A stretch of 64,000 bases of DNA, taken from Nymphaea colorata. Taxonomy: Eukaryota > Streptophyta > Magnoliopsida > Nymphaeales > Nymphaeaceae. Positions 1 through 14,272 of the stretch are shown piece by piece. The stretch is from positions 16,218,464-16,282,463 of the forward strand of contig NC_045143.1 of the NCBI RefSeq assembly GCF_008831285.2, given 5' to 3'. Both the position numbers and the translations under genes were made by a program. The notes beneath the pieces were generated by a model. The model did no database searches and had not been told where the DNA came from. It was given only the letters and a program-made list of their open reading frames with translations. The first letter of the stretch is position 1, and the number at the start of each line of letters is the position of its first letter.

Positions 1-1676
1 AGGTAAGATACGCTTAGATTGTCTAAAGTATGTGAGAATACATATTAGACGACCAAAGTAAATGTTTTAGACAAACAAACTGTTGTGATCTGTTAGTTCA
101 TCTCTTGATTAAAGGTCACCCTTAGACATGAAAGTGGGAGATTCATCAGCAATTTCGGAAGTTTTGGTCCAACTCAGGTCACTTACCCAAACAAAGCATG
201 TTTGAACTTTCAACTACAAATTCTATGGCAGCAACCATTTCTTTTTAAGAATAAAAAAGGATGGCACACAGTGTGTGCACACACAGAAGAAAAAGAAGCC
301 ATTTTCTGAATTCGTAATAGCAAATAACTAAGTTTAAAGTATAATAAAAGAAATCAACAATACATCGGTGGCCTTTGTGTCAACTAAATTGTCTATTTTT
401 CTCTATGTCAAAAAAAAATATAAAAGCATTTGTTTGTATTTTGAGAATAAAAATAAAAGGACCTTTACTTGGTCAGCAAATGGACAAGTCATGAACTGCA
501 GACACCAAAGTAGTTTGTCTGCCCTAGTCTGATACCATTCTCAGAAAGTGCTTCTTTGTATAGTCACAATTCATGATTCAATCTTGGAGCACGGAATACC
601 AATTCCTTCAAGCAAGACAGATAGAGAGTCATTATGCCATCCAATTTAAAGGTACTCACAGGAAAGGAGGTAGAGAAATATCACACATGGCAAAGAAAAG
701 TAGTTAAAAAAACCATCCCTATAAGCCCAACCACTACATATCATTATGACTACAAAACATAAACATTTTAAATTTAGTGAACTACCAGCCTAACATAGTG
801 TTGCATCGTGATGCATGTGCACATACATATGCAAGATACAATGGAATTGCCAAGTAATGCCTAAAAAAATGCCTTTATTATATATTTATCTTTCATGAAG
901 CTTTATTTGCAATAGTAAAAATAACTAATTTGTTACCGAATTGAATGGATGATGAGAAGTGAGAAGCCTGATTAATCATTCCCAGATCCAAATTTTTTAG
1001 ACATTGCCTGCAGTCAGCATTTAAGTATGCAAAACTTCATTTACAAGCTTTTCATCAAGGTAACCGTCACCATCAAACCCTCATCAGAGTAACGTTGATA
1101 TTGATAACAAAATCAGTTTGCAAATGACTTTCAACATACTGGCTGATACTCTATTCAGAATATCAGAATCAGAATAGGTAATAAAGCACATTACACACGC
1201 GCACGCGTGTGGGGTGCAGATGTGTGAGCCTGTCCACATATATGCACGGAAGGAGAGACGGAGAGAAAGAGAGCAAGCAAGCAGTCTCAACATCAAGTAT
1301 GGAGTAAATGGGAAAGATAAAAGTGACAAACTGCACAACAATATGAATCACTCACTCCATAATTGCCAATTTAAAAAAAAAAAAAAAGGCAGGTTGTCTA
1401 GTAGTAGTATAATAGCCAGAAACGGAACATCACATAACAGAAAGAAGAACAACTGTTTAGAAAAACAAAAGCAAAATGGATTTAGCGTGTAATATTAAGA
1501 AGCAATAACAGCAGATGAAATAATTTTCAATGCTGTAAATGAAAATAGAGAACATTCAACAACCTGTCTAAGAAGATATTCCATGACAAGAAGGATCTAA
1601 ATTACAATGGTGTTGTCATGGAAAAGCTCCGTTAACGCCCAAAAAAAAAAAAACAATAATCATCTGTATGAAGTAC
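1..1676. other. Probable intron or downstream part of the leftmost gene
   Basis: This stretch is AT-rich, with homopolymer runs and no convincing exon on either strand. It is most simply intron 2 of the minus-strand gene that starts at 3022. ORFs on both strands near 1084-1492 are short and low-complexity. Confidence 0.4.
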
Positions 1677-3022
1677 CTTGTAGCCGTTGGGCATAATAAA
1701 GGCCCTTGCTTAATAACTTTTCCAACACGAACGGATGCCAAAGGAACACACAAACACCGAGCCAGCTTATTAACCTCTGAAACCTCAAAATGCTGCCAAG
1801 GGATTCCAGAAAATAATGTCAAATATTACAATTTGGCAAACTAAAAAAGAAGGAATCATATGAGAACCGATATAGAACATGTTGAACAACAAAGATCTTA
1901 GGAACTCAAACCTGAAAAGATTTCACCACTCATTGGATATGAATTTTAGGCACATAATTGATCACATATGACATTGACATTTGGAATTAGAAATAAGTAT
2001 TCTTTGGGTTTGATGCATATGGTGAAAGTAAATTAGCACAGACAGTAGCCAAACAAGTACATACGGATAAATAGTGACACCGGCCATTCTACAAAAGGAG
2101 AGGCATTGATGCATTTGGTATTCATCCATGTGTTGACTTCTTTTTTAAGGATCGTTGTAACAGTGCATTCAAAAATTAATCTAAAATTGAGCACGAAATA
2201 TAAAGACAACGGAAGCTTAGATCCACGTTCAGAATCTTCCAGAAAATATAGGCATCAACGATAGGATTTAATGCCGACAGCTGTACGTACCAAATTTTAG
2301 TTTCTAATTGTCCAGACATTTTTTTTCTTTTTCTTTTTTTTTCCTTCTTTTTTTTTTGTCCTGTTCGTCTTGACAGTTTGTCTCCCAACAATCAGCTATT
2401 ATCAACTATGGGAGATGATGATAGCTAAGACATTTAGCGCAACGTAACAAGTCCAACTGTGGACAGAAATAAGAATATAACTGACCTGTCTCAGATGAGC
2501 AAGGAGGCGATCCTCCACCACCCCACCAGAAACATTCAGCTTAAACAATGGCTTCAGCCTCTCATCTGCTCGACAACCACCTATTGTCTGCTGATCCAAA
2601 GCTTGGAGCCACTGCAGTATCTTGCGTCCAGCGCTGTCCAGCCGAAACAACAAATCTCCTTCACCAGAATTGCCAAGAATATTTGCCAGCCTCTCCGCAA
2701 GGCTAAGGTCTCTATAAGCCCCTGAACTGGAAGCACTTCCCACGGCAGAAGATGCTGAGGAAGAAGCTGAAAACCCTATCCTGGGACTCACGCCAGAAGA
2801 AGAAGACGATGACGATGATGATAGATTTTCTGAAACTGCGTGAGAACAAGGAGCCAAGTACGATCCACAAGCATCTTCTCCAGGAGATCCACCCGTATCA
2901 TTCAAGTCGGCACTCGACTCGCCAGAAGATGTCCCAGTAAAACGATCTCCTTCTTCCGTCGTCTTGTTCTCGAGATGAGAACCGTCGGCCCTCGATCGAT
3001 CTTCTTCCCCATTCGACGCCAT
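1677..3022 (-). CDS. Uncharacterised plant-conserved protein, 5' exons only (partial)
   Basis: Exon 1 runs 3022-2486 (179 codons) and ends CTGAGACAG before a GTCAGT-like donor. Exon 2 runs 1792-1677, after a TTGGCAG acceptor and before GTACTT, and ends in phase 2. The protein opens with a low-complexity acidic and serine-rich segment (about residues 1-105, with a run of 10 or so Ser near 70). A conserved-looking helical part follows, around ADERLKPLFKLN, and exon 2 adds HFEVSEVNKLARCL and CPTATR. I remember this arrangement from a plant-specific family of unknown function, so no role is assigned. The reading frame is continuous across the junction. Exons 3 onward should lie left of 1677; I could not recognise them in 1-1676, so they may be beyond the window. 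A TATA-like box sits about 255 bases upstream of the ATG. Confidence 0.7.
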
Positions 3023-3277
3023 CCCCGATACACCAAAGACACGCGATCGATCGGCCTCAAAAGCCCTGACAGTTGTATCCGATCAGAGGCTCACGAATAC
3101 CAAAAGTGCAGAAAGCAACCAAGAGATCTGAGCGGGAGACGAAACACTGCAGGACAACCTGTACCGGCCGGAGATCCCTTCGATCTCGCGGGGAACGATG
3201 AAACCCTAAACACGCAGGGGAAGACGCATAGATCGGGAGGAAATGGCCACGCGACGCCCCGGCCGGGGGAGGCCCGC

Positions 3278-3292
3278 TTATATAATATAAGC
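3278..3292 (-). promoter_or_regulatory. TATA-like box of the leftmost minus-strand gene
   Basis: A TATATTATATAAG-type element on the minus strand sits inside a near-palindrome, GCTTATATAATATAAGC. It lies about 255 bases before the ATG at 3022. The flanking DNA is GC-rich, so the AT-rich island stands out. The position is plausible for a core promoter with a long 5' UTR; this is inferred. Confidence 0.4.
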
Positions 3293-3309
3293 GACGGACC
3301 GGATCCGTC

Positions 3310-5577
3310 TCCGCTTTATGAGCTGCATCTTAAAATTGTTTGGCGTCCGTCCACGTCACTGTTCCACCCCCACCGTCCAATGTACGGTGGGTGCCGATTG
3401 CATGGATGATGGTGCGGTGATAGGTGGGCTCCGCAACGGCAACCACCCTTCTCCAACGCGTGGCAGCAGACAGGAATCGGGCTGCGATGGAGAAAAAGAG
3501 CCGCCACGTAGTGTGACGGATAATGTTTATTGCTTCCTTCCTCGATTAAAAACTATATAAATCTATTTAAGTTTCTTTTCTTTAAAACAAATATATATAT
3601 ATATATATATCCTTTTAAATATATGCGAAGTTCTACAATCGCCTGATGTTCGGTAGCAAATGACTCGTACTCGACATGTCAACGCTGCTGCGTATGCGAT
3701 CTTAATCCAGCTTTTTTCGGGTATTTAGTTGTGTGATATGCAGCCAGCCATCTTTAACATCAAAAAATCGGAGAGCGCTCGTTCACACATGTCGTCATCT
3801 ATCTACTACTATATGACGAATATCCTCCAACTCCAACCATTAAACTTGGGCTGCTCTTGTTTTATGTGCCCCTCACTCACTAAGTGAGTACCACCGGTCC
3901 ATATATTAATCAGTTTCGCGCTCAGTATACAGTTTCAGATTATGGCACCGCCAGGTTTCAGATTCAATCTCAAATCTCATAGTAGTCCGATCGAGTTCAT
4001 GTTCTAGACAAATAAGTGATAATAAGAGATGGATCCATCCCAACTTCCAAGTCTACATGGCCAATGATATGTTGTCATGGGCAACCATGGCCACCTGGTA
4101 GTTGTTATTGATGACGTGATCAAATATTTCATTTATCAAAATTTTGACTATTATTTTATTAGGGCATCTGAATATCTAATTATGTTTTTAATGTTCATGT
4201 TTAGTCATAACCAGTTTCAGTTTCCGCATATTTGCTCGTATACGATGAGAATACGAGCCCTGAGGTTAAACAAAGCCATGTGTTTGAATTTTATAAATCA
4301 ACATTGCAGACAAAAGCAAGGGTTGGCAACTTTGCAATGAACATCTATGTCATGCTCTAACCCGTAGGTATCGAGTTTAAAAAAGAAGGCGACGTTTCAA
4401 ACTGTTGAGTGAGTTTAAGATACAAAATTTGCAATTCATGCCTCAAAGCCATTAATCGCATGCGCGCGCATTTTAAAAAGATGCACCAAGGTTGGGTCTA
4501 AAGCAATATGTTGCGCTGTTTATTGGGTGATCTCATGTTTGGTTGTGAGTCATCCAGTTCTCGTGATATCTATCAAGTTTGGATCATATTAATAAACCAT
4601 TTGGGTAGACGAACAGTTGTAGTGGAGATAAATTTAACCGGTCGTTTGGCAATGGAAATAATAATATATTGTTTCATGTACCTACCATAGATTGGGGCAT
4701 AGTCATACACGTAAAGATGTATGTTGCTATTGTGATATTGTTTATATTGTCAAACATGTGCTTGATCAGTATCACAAAATCGTGTTCTAGATACAAAAGA
4801 CATTCACAACACCATTTTAGGTGTATTTTGATGATGACATTGAAAACCAGGTTTACTAAGAAACACAAGTCAACAAAATAACATTTTAAAAAGAGTGTGA
4901 ATGACTTAACCTAACATCCTACATGTTGTGTCGTCAGCCCAAAAACATAAAACAAGTTTGCCTAAAATACAAGTTTTAACAAATTTTTGATTAAAAAAAC
5001 TATATATTTTTTTGTGTCATCCAACCGCTAGCCCAGAAGCTGAATGCACATATTATTTCGTAGATTTTTTTTTTTTATTACAACCTGAGAGAATAAGCAA
5101 TGTAAAAAGGAAAAAGATTGCCTGATATTCCTTCTTAAGCTGTGCTGGAGACAGCAGACAACTTGACGCAGAAAAGAAAAGAAAAACAAAATACGTGCTA
5201 CTTCATTTTTTTTTTTGTTCTCTTCTCAACGAAGGGTGGAAGTATGTATATTTATCCCGTTTCCCACCAAACCCAAAGGCCTCAACGAACGTTCAAAAAG
5301 AAAAGAGGCTATATTCGTCAATTTTCACGAAGGGATAAAGCCTGCTTCTGGTTTCCGACCATCATCTCCGAACCAGTCACACTGACGAACCCGGGTCGTC
5401 TCGCCTTCTTTCTCCTTCCTCCTCTTGATCTTCTTCTTCTTATCCATGTAATCCGCAGACGGAAAATTTTGGATTTTTTTTAAAGTTCATTCACTCTTCC
5501 TTGTATAATCGCCAATCTATTTATAGCTTGTTGTATTCATTCGCTTTCCGAAGAGTGGAGTTGTGTCCCATTTATTA
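3310..5577. other. Intergenic region between divergent genes
   Basis: This region separates the minus-strand gene (start 3022) from the plus-strand FtsH gene (start 5578). It contains a short (AT)n tract at about 3591-3610 and otherwise AT-rich DNA with short spurious ORFs. The last 200 bases are pyrimidine-rich and probably hold the FtsH 5' UTR. I see no gene. Confidence 0.5.
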
Positions 5578-7457
5578 ATGTCGACCATCGGATCCGTGCA
5601 ATCCGCGAATCCGAGCAGTTGGGCGAAGCAATTCAGGAAATCAGGGCTCTCGTTGGAACTCAGCCGGTCGAGGGTCCTGCCATCCGCGCGGAGGGTTCCG
5701 GCTCCGGCAAGGTGTCGTGGAAATCTCCGGTGCTTGTCCCCGGTTTTACTTTCGAAGCAGATTAGGATCTCGAGGGTCGGAGATGGCGTGGATGTTTGGG
5801 GCAGGTTTCTCATCGGGCCGCGATGGAGAGGCGGAACGAGCGCCCAGGCAAACGGAGGAAAGGACGGTGACTCGACAGCCGCGGCTGGCGAGAAGAAAGA
5901 CGGGAAGCTCGGGCTGAAGAAGGCACCGGCAGGAGGCAACGACAGCAAGGGCGAGGACAAGCCAGTGAGTTCGTCGCGGCGGGAAAAACAGGGGAGGAGC
6001 GCTTGGTGGCGGGGGCGGAGGTGGGAATGGCGGCCGTTGATTCAGGCCCAGGAGATCGGTATCTTGCTCTTACAGTTGGGAATTGTGATGTTCATCATGA
6101 GACTGCTTCGTCCCGGAATTCCTCTCCCGGGGTCGGAGCCGAGGGTTCCGACCTCGCATGTGAGCGTCCCGTTCAGTGAATTCCTTAGTAGGATCAACAA
6201 CAACCTGGTGCAGAAGGTGGAGGTGGATGGAGTGCACATCATGTTCCGGTTGAAGTCCGACGCAGCAGCTCCTGAAGGAGAAGTCGATAGCAGGGTGAGA
6301 GATACTGAGGCCTTAGTCAGGATGGTATCCCCGACGAAGCGGATAGTGTACACCACCACTCGCCCAAGTGATATCAAGACGCCTTACGACAAGATGTTGG
6401 AAAATGATGTCGAATTCGGGTCGCCGGATAAGCGGTCGGGTGGATTCTTTAATTCTGCAATGGTAAGGGCTTTCTTATAGCCCTTTTGTCTTTCTTATTA
6501 ATAAAATTGTGCCCCTCGGTGTTTCAAATTGGAATATGTACATGCCACTACCAATTGTTTTCAGTCTTGCTAGATGTTGATTTCCCTTTTTTATTGTCTG
6601 AAGTCATCTTCTTTTGATTCCTACACGGTGTTGTGATTAACATTGTTTCGTGAATGATAATCAAATGCATGCCAATCGAGAACACAAAATGAACTTTTTG
6701 TTTGTTTTGGAACGTGCTCTAGTGCTCAAATGTTAAAAAGCTGCCGATGACTGTGAAATTGTAAGTCACCATCTGGTGCACAGTTAAACCATCTATTCCT
6801 TGAAGAAAATTAATGGCCAATAGCAAGTATTTCTCTTCTTTGAATGCCTATGCGTGTGTCCTCTTTTAATATTAGTTCTTTCGAAATGTTACTGAACTGC
6901 AACAATTTCGGTCTAAGTTATGAAGTACCGAATGCTATTGAAAGTATATGCACTTAGAAAGCAGCTTAATCATTCTCAAGGGTCATGGTGTCCCGGTATA
7001 AATGGTAAGTATTTAAGGAGGAAGAACTAAGTGACGCTTACATTTTTTTTTTCTCAGGATCACAGATGATCTAGTGTGCCACCCTTTTCAATTGGACGGC
7101 TTCAGTTCTTTGAATCGTTTGTAGTTATAGGGTGTTGAGTGCTGACTGTTTACCAACTTTTCTTTACGTACCTCACAAGCTAGCTTGAATACTGGTCTCC
7201 CTTTGACCAACAATAGACAAAATCTATTAAAGTACTTGTTGTTGTTTAAAATGGGTCATGGTTGAACATTTTTAGTGTCGTGCAGGAAGTTCTTTAGTTT
7301 CTATTATTAGCACTTAGAAGTGGTTGTGCAGTCCAGGTTTGGTAGTCAATGTAAGTATCATCAGGCTTTCCATTTCTTCACATTCGTACAATGACAAAGT
7401 TCTTGTTCTCAGTGTACCTGTGCTTCTTGACAGGAATGGTCATGTTGTGTGTGTGTG

Positions 7458-7515
<58 letters not shown>

Positions 7516-10500
7516 TCACACACATTAGCAGTTCTCATAGTTGAAAACATTATGCAGAAGACTATTTCATAAGTGTGGCTTGCTGATCATGAGTGCCTTT
7601 TGAACTTTAAGAATGATCTTGGCTCCTCATGGATGTTGAAATGATCTGAAGAATTTGTTCTTTATCTGCATTTTAAATTTCTGCCTTTGTTTTGCAGATT
7701 GCCGTCTTCTATGTTGCATTACTTGCAGGCCTGCTCCACCGTTTCCCAATGAACTTCTCCCAGGTGCTTATGAAAATCTTCCCTGTAACTTAAGGTGTAT
7801 TTGGAAATTTATAGTTTTCTGATGCAAGAATTTATGCTATTGTAGCAGACAGCAGGCCAGATACGAAATCGTAAAACTGGGGGTCCTGGTGGGGCAAAAG
7901 TGTCAGACCAAGGGGATACAGTCACATTTGCTGATGTTGCTGGAGTTGACGAGGCAAAGGAAGAACTTGAGGAGATTGTGGTATGCATGATATTGTTTTC
8001 AGCCTTGTCTGATATAGTAAAGATATAGCAAAATGGTTCATGTGTTTGATCAAGGGACTTCAAAAGGAAACTAGCTGTAGAGGCTTGTGCTTAGTCGAAA
8101 GCTTCAGCACTTAGTACTTCTTTATATCTTAGAAGTTCTTTTCTTCAGTGTGTATATAATGAATAACATTGTTTCAGTGAATTAATGAAAGATGATTGGT
8201 GACTAAGATCAGTTTCTCATGCCGACGTTTCTAGGAATTCTTGAGGAACCCGGACAGGTACATAAGGCTAGGTGCCAGACCTCCTCGTGGAGTTCTGTTG
8301 GTGAGTGTTCTTTCATTTAGTGGAGGGAAAAGAAACCCTAGCTTAATTCATCTCAGTGCATCTAGGCAAGTTTAGAAAGTTAACTCTACTGTATGATTAA
8401 TTATGGATACAGGTAGGCCTGCCTGGGACAGGCAAGACTTTGCTGGCAAAAGCTGTAGCTGGTGAAGCTGAAGTTCCGTTCTTCAGCTGTTCTGCAAGTG
8501 AGTTTGTGGAACTATATGTTGGCATGGGTGCATCTCGTGTGAGAGACCTTTTTGCAAGGGCAAAGAAAGAGGCACCGTCAATTATTTTCATAGATGAGGT
8601 AGCAGACTGACTACAATAAATAAGTTATTCTCTTAGGAAGTTTATTGCTGAAAGCCTGAGAGATTTTTTAATTTTATTTCGATATTCAGATTGATGCAGT
8701 GGCTAAGAGTCGTGATGGACGATTCCGTATCGTTAGTAATGATGAGCGTGAGCAGACACTGAACCAGTTGTTGACTGTGAGAATTCTTTGGGAAACTCAT
8801 ATTTTTTATCACAGTTGACTATAATTTAATTCTTCAAAATTAATGCATTTGAATTGATGCTTCCAGGAAATGGATGGTTTTGATAGCAACTCAGCTGTGA
8901 TTGTTCTTGGAGCGACAAATCGATCTGATGTCCTGGACCCTGCTCTTCGACGGCCTGGAAGATTTGATCGCGTAGTTTTGGTATCTTTCTGTACATTTCT
9001 CCTGAATACTACCTATGCATGTAGTTCACTACATTGGGACAATATGCATGCAGTTCACTACATTGGGACAATCTTGTAAAAGCCATAGCGATGAGAATTT
9101 AAAGATGATGAAAAATGAGACTGAATTTGAAAAAAGTAATAAGAAAGGTCTGACTTTAACTGTTCTTTCATGACAAAAAAAGTACAATTTTCAGGAAATG
9201 TTAGAAGATGAAAACGGATCTATCTTGGCATTGAACAATTAGTAGGGTGAGTGCTTGCCAGGCCCAAAGTGCTTCAATCCACATGTTGTGAAACTTTATT
9301 TCTGACCATGTATCAAAGAATGTTTTAATTTGACATTAAACAATTTGCAGCAAAATTGCTTGCAGGGTCCTAAGTGTTTCAATATATTTTTTGGCTACAG
9401 GAAGAGAGCAGCATATTATGTTGTTGTAGTTTGAGTATGTGTGAATGTGTATTTAATCATAAATATCCGCATACTGGAAAACAGAGAAAAGGAAATTTTT
9501 TGCAAGAAGGTAGTTATACCTTCCAATTGCTTTTCTCATAATAAAGATCCTCACTGTCGAGCCTGTGAACAATTTTTTGGCCCTTAATGGCATAAAGCAT
9601 ACTTGCTTGACATGAACTCCAAAATCCCTATATATTATCATCAAAATTTCCGTTGCAATGAAGTTTTCAAAGTAAAGTTTTAGTTCCTTTTATTCAGATT
9701 CCTTTGTGCGGTACCTCCTTTAGGGGCCAGGCTATAAGCTTTGGTGCAGAATATTTTTTTCTTAATGTTTTTCTTCAAATTTTGTTTCTTTCTGTTTTCA
9801 CCTCTGTAATGAAAAATTCAGTAACTAAAAAAAATCATTTTTTTTTTTTAATTTTGGATATCTTCATTGTAATGTTTGTATGATTAAATGGATCACCTTA
9901 TTAATGACATATAAAAATTAATTGATCAATGTGCTTTTTGTAGACTGCAGTGAACTGTTACTTATAACTGCCATTCTTCTTTAGGTGGAAACTCCAGATA
10001 AAATTGGCAGAGAGGCCATTTTGAATGTTCATGTTACTAAAAATGAACTTCCTTTGAGCGATGACGTGGATTTGAGTGAAATTGCTACTGCAACCACTGG
10101 CTTCACTGGGTCTGGTTTAATTTATGGTTTTCAGTTGATTATCTTCCTGTTGAAGCAAAAACACTTTGGTGGATTTTAATATTACAATTTGGCCTTCTTT
10201 CAGGGCTGATCTTGCAAACTTGGTAAATGAGGCTGCTTTATTAGCTGGGCGACTAAATAAAGTTGTTGTGGAAAAAATTGATTTCATCAAAGCTGTAGAA
10301 CGGTTAATAGCTGTAAGTTCTTATTATTATTTTTATCCACTGTCTGAATTAAATTTATATGCGGTTCTAATCCAACTTGAATGGAAAGATTAAAGAGAGG
10401 TGTCAAATTCTCCATGTTGTTAGTATTTCCCTAAGTACTCAACAGAGTTTGCATGTGTAGTAGCAGTTTTGTAATATCTGGGCAATACACTGCTTTTATG

Positions 10501-13500
10501 TTAGTTTTATATTGCAGTGGCAATAGTATCTGGTCACACATACTGCTTTTCATATTAATCAATGTTTTAGCTTATGTCCTCTTTTGCTGACATAATGTGA
10601 AAAATCAGCGTAAGTTGATTCTGATGATGTTGGCCATTCATCTAGTTCATGATTGAAGGCAGACAGGGAGGACTTTAAACTTCCAACTCAGTTGAAGATT
10701 AGAAGCATTCTAATTTATTTGTAGTGTTGTCAGCTTTAAGTGTTATCCACTTGTCGGTTTGGTAAAAGAATTTGAATTCTTTATTGAATAAGTTAAATGC
10801 AGTTCAATATGGAGAACCTACTGATTTTGTCTACAAAATCTGTAGGCTTCTAATGAACTTTCGTTGCGCCTTTCAGGTTTAATCCTGAGACGTGGCCTCA
10901 CTGGAACAGCTTCCAGATGGAGTGCATAAAGCCACATCCCACCTTTCTTTTCTCAATGCATGGGAATGTTTTTCTGACAACCCTAGTTATATCCCAATTG
11001 TCTATTTGTGCAAACTTCTATTTGCAGCCTGCATATTCCTTTCATGGTCAGACCCATATTTGAACCCAAACTGGGATTCATAACCAATTACAGTGTATTT
11101 GTCTAGTTGGTTGGATTTGGTACTACCCACATCTGAATAGAATCTGACCATATATTTCAGGGGTGGCTAAGAAAATTAGGCATGTAAAATTAGACATGTA
11201 TCGACGAGGAAGGTACTTTTACATGAAAAGGAAAAACTTTTAGATTCCTGCGTCAGCATTATGTTATTACGAATTCTGCTTGAATATAACAGTTTCTTAT
11301 AAATAGTCTCATTGTGACTTGATCTTCTAAAGGGAATAGAGAAGAAACATGCAAAGTTGCAAGGAAATGAGAAGGGCGTTGTTGCAAGGCATGAAGCTGG
11401 CCATGCTGTTGTCGGTACTGCTGTCGCAAATTTGCTCCTAGGACAGCCTCGTGTTGAGGTAGTTTGTAAAGGCTACTAGTGCTTTTCTATGAGAGTTCTC
11501 TGACTCAGATCTGTCCAATGCATGGAGATTTCTATTTAAATCCTTCGCATGTGTTTTCTTCAAAAACTGAAACATTAGTTTGCTCTCAATGCTTGTTTCT
11601 CATCAGAAACTGAGCATATTGCCCAGATCAGGGGGGGCATTGGGTTTTACTTACACTCCTCCAAATGAAGACCGCTACTTGCTCTTCATTGATGAGCTAC
11701 GGGGCCGCTTAGTTACTCTTCTTGGAGGACGTGCTGCAGAAGAAGTTGCTTTCTCAGGTCGTGTCTCTACGGGTGCACTAGATGATATAAGACGTGCAAC
11801 AGACATGGCGTATAAAGCAGTCGCAGAATATGGTCTAAACCAAACAATAGGTCCAGTTTCGCTGGCAACATTGTCTGGTGGTGGCCTCGATGATGCTGGA
11901 GGAGCTGTTCCTTGGGCAAGGGATCAGGTTTAATTACTGCATCTTATGTATGTGTTTCCTCTATGTTCTGTAAACCATCTGACAACAGGCTAATCTAGAG
12001 ACTAAAATTGCAGGGCCACTTGGTAGACCTTGTTCAAAAGGAGGTGAAAGTACTTCTGCAGTCTGCGTTGGAGGTTGCACTTTCTGTTGTGCGTGCTAAT
12101 CCTAGTGTGGTAGAGGGACTTGGGGCCCAACTTGAAGGTAACAAAGAATGTGAATAAATTTTGGGTACTTTTCAAGTGAATCATTGGCTTTACTTTTGAT
12201 GTGAATTGTTGATGCACCCAGGGTAGAAACAAAATGTTGAAATAAATTTTGTTTATGTTGTTAGACTAGCTTGTGTTACGGAATTTCAGTTGGATGATAT
12301 CTTTCTTCTTCAAATGATAATATTTCTCGAAAATTGGAAAGAAGAAAGTGCAAAGTGCATAAGTTTTGTAGAAAAGTTGAAATATGAAACTTTTGACAAT
12401 GTTGTGAATTTCAGATGACTGATGGTGGAAGCTTATGAAAAGTTATAATCATATTCTGATATGTTTTGCTTTTGCATAATTTTTGTTAAAAAGCACATGG
12501 TAATGTGAAGCACCAAGGAATATTTGGATCCAAAGTTGTTCTTAGGAGCTTTTCTTTTTAATCACAAAAAGGAAACAAACGTTATGCTTATGCACCCTGT
12601 CCATCTTCCCAAGTGTCCTTTTAAACTTATATTTGTGTTTTGTTATGTCCCTTACTAATTACTTCCCTTTGATATTTTAAAACTACCAAAATATATCCTG
12701 ATTTCATAGAACACTAAATCTTGAAAAGTATCAATGCCATAGAAACTCTACCATATTCCGACCATACTTTAAAAGGCACATAAATTAATGAAAACTTTTC
12801 TTGGAAATCCTTGGTTTTCTAAATCTAAAGAAAAGACATTCCTTTTTGGTGCTTCAACAAAAAAAAGTTGGTTAGTGTTCTCCATTTTTGTTGTCTCTCA
12901 AAACTGTCACCATTTTCCCAATTTTTCTTTTCCCATGGAAAAAGTGTCTCTATTTGGTCTCTTCATAGTCCTTTACTAGTAAACTTGTTCTTGTCTATGT
13001 GAATAGTTGATGGCAACAACTGTCCATGCATCAAAAGCTGAACCTTATGCAAGACTTTCTCTGTTTGATTTTATGGTCTAGCAGGATAAATGACTTTCCC
13101 AAGTCGTCTGAACTGGATTTAGCAAACTTGACAGTTCCTAAGTTCCTTTCTACTGGATCTAGCTAACTCAACAATACTGTCCTTGCTTGTATATGCATTT
13201 GAATATCCTTTAAAGTGTATAAAATTCCCAGTTCTCAAAGAATGTCTATTTATTTAGCATATTTAAAAAGATTTTAGATGGTAATACAATTTCTATTAGA
13301 AAATTACCCCAGTACCTTTTTTGGTAGGAAAGGGTTTAATCAACTATAGCTTTCTACTCGTTTACAATATTTCATGCCAAAGCAGCTTAACCTGGTAAAA
13401 CCCTTCTAGTGGCAGACTTGCAGTTTTGCCCAATGTACGGGGGGCTTCTTTCTGGAGATGCTACAAGCCTGCAAGTCTGCAACCACTGTGTGCCTGTAAA

Positions 13501-14272
13501 TTTTGATTCTCCTGCTTCCATCTTTTAATCCTCTATTAAGCTGTTTTACTCTTTTATATTTTAGTTTTTTTAATTAAATAAAATGGCACTAAAATATTCG
13601 TCTTTTTTATTGGAATCTCCATAATCTTCTAGCTGAATTTTTGCCCTTTAGGCTGCTGTATTTCTCCTTTCTTAGTATTTCCATTACCATTCTGCCTCAT
13701 GTTTCTGTTTTTGGAGCATTTCTCCAGTATTTGCTATTTGTTCTTTTACTTAAATGTTATTTACTGATTGTTTGTTATGATATTTTTTTATGCTGTATTA
13801 GCCTTTTGAAACATCGTGTTTGTCTCTTGGGAACTGAGATTGCATCTGTGCATAAGTGAACATGGAAAGCACCTTGTATATTTGACTAATAGCCTTCACT
13901 AACTCATCCTTGGATGGTTGTTACTTTTTGTTTGTCAGTTGATATTCCTGCTCCATGCTATTGTTGTTAGGTTTAGTTAGGAACTTAGGGTGGTTAATGC
14001 TTTCTCTCATTCATATAATCGATAAAACTTGTGATGGTTTTTCTTCAGTGTCTGGAACTCTAAAGTTGTTTATTTTGAGGTTGAGTTATTGAGGCAATGT
14101 GATTGATGATTATATCATTCCAATTGTATTTCTGATGCAACCAGAAAATGAAAAGGTGGAAGGAGAAGAACTAGAACAGTGGTTAAAGCTGGTTGTTCCC
14201 CCTGCAGAGCTGGCATTGTTCATAAAAGGCAGCAACCAAAGCCTTCTTCCTCTGCCTGCAGAATCTGGATAA
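5578..14272 (+). CDS. FTSH9-like: ATP-dependent zinc metalloprotease FtsH, plastid type (FTSH7/FTSH9-like)
   Basis: Membrane-anchored AAA protease of the plastid. Thirteen exons keep frame: 5578-6462, 7698-7763, 7849-7980, 8235-8300, 8413-8598, 8690-8776, 8867-8980, 9985-10109, 10204-10312, 11333-11458, 11607-11927, 12014-12137 and 14145-14272. They give 822 residues, close to the roughly 800 of Arabidopsis FTSH9. Features in order: basic, Ser/Arg-rich transit-like N-terminus; membrane segment near 160-178; second near 296-317; Walker A GLPGTGKT (385-392); Walker B IIFIDE (440-445); second region of homology with arginine finger near 490-509; zinc site HEAGH (610-614); and the DDIRRAT segment near 691 that supplies the third zinc ligand. 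I chose ATG 5578; the in-frame codon at 5563 is GTG. The exon 3 start could be 7846 (one extra Gln). The exon 8 donor (GTCTGG) is weak, but the frame and the conserved GFTGADL support it. All catalytic motifs are intact. Confidence 0.95.
7445..7512. repeat. (GT)n-(TA)n microsatellite in FtsH intron 1
   Basis: A short GT run passes into about 26 TA dinucleotides. It lies in the first intron of the FtsH gene. It creates a spurious ORF rich in Tyr-Ile. Confidence 0.95.
9015..9072. repeat. Two-copy tandem repeat (about 29 bp) in FtsH intron 7
   Basis: The phrase GTTCACTACATTGGGACAAT occurs twice in direct succession, preceded each time by ATGCATG. It sits just after the exon 7 donor and extends a spurious ORF there. 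It is probably replication slippage. Confidence 0.8.

Noticed and set aside
1040-1085. EF-hand-like wording (FDGDGYLDEKL) on the minus strand
   Set aside because: Stops lie directly upstream in frame, there is no good acceptor, and no second EF-hand is present.
2840-3409. 189-codon plus-strand ORF across the first exon of the leftmost gene
   Set aside because: It is the antisense of a serine-rich coding exon and its promoter; composition explains the open frame.
5563-5577. FtsH start at 5563
   Set aside because: The codon is GTG; the first in-frame ATG is 5578, which also gives the expected transit-peptide start.
7324-7572. 82-codon ORF in FtsH intron 1
   Set aside because: It exists only because the (TA)n tract has no stops in that frame.
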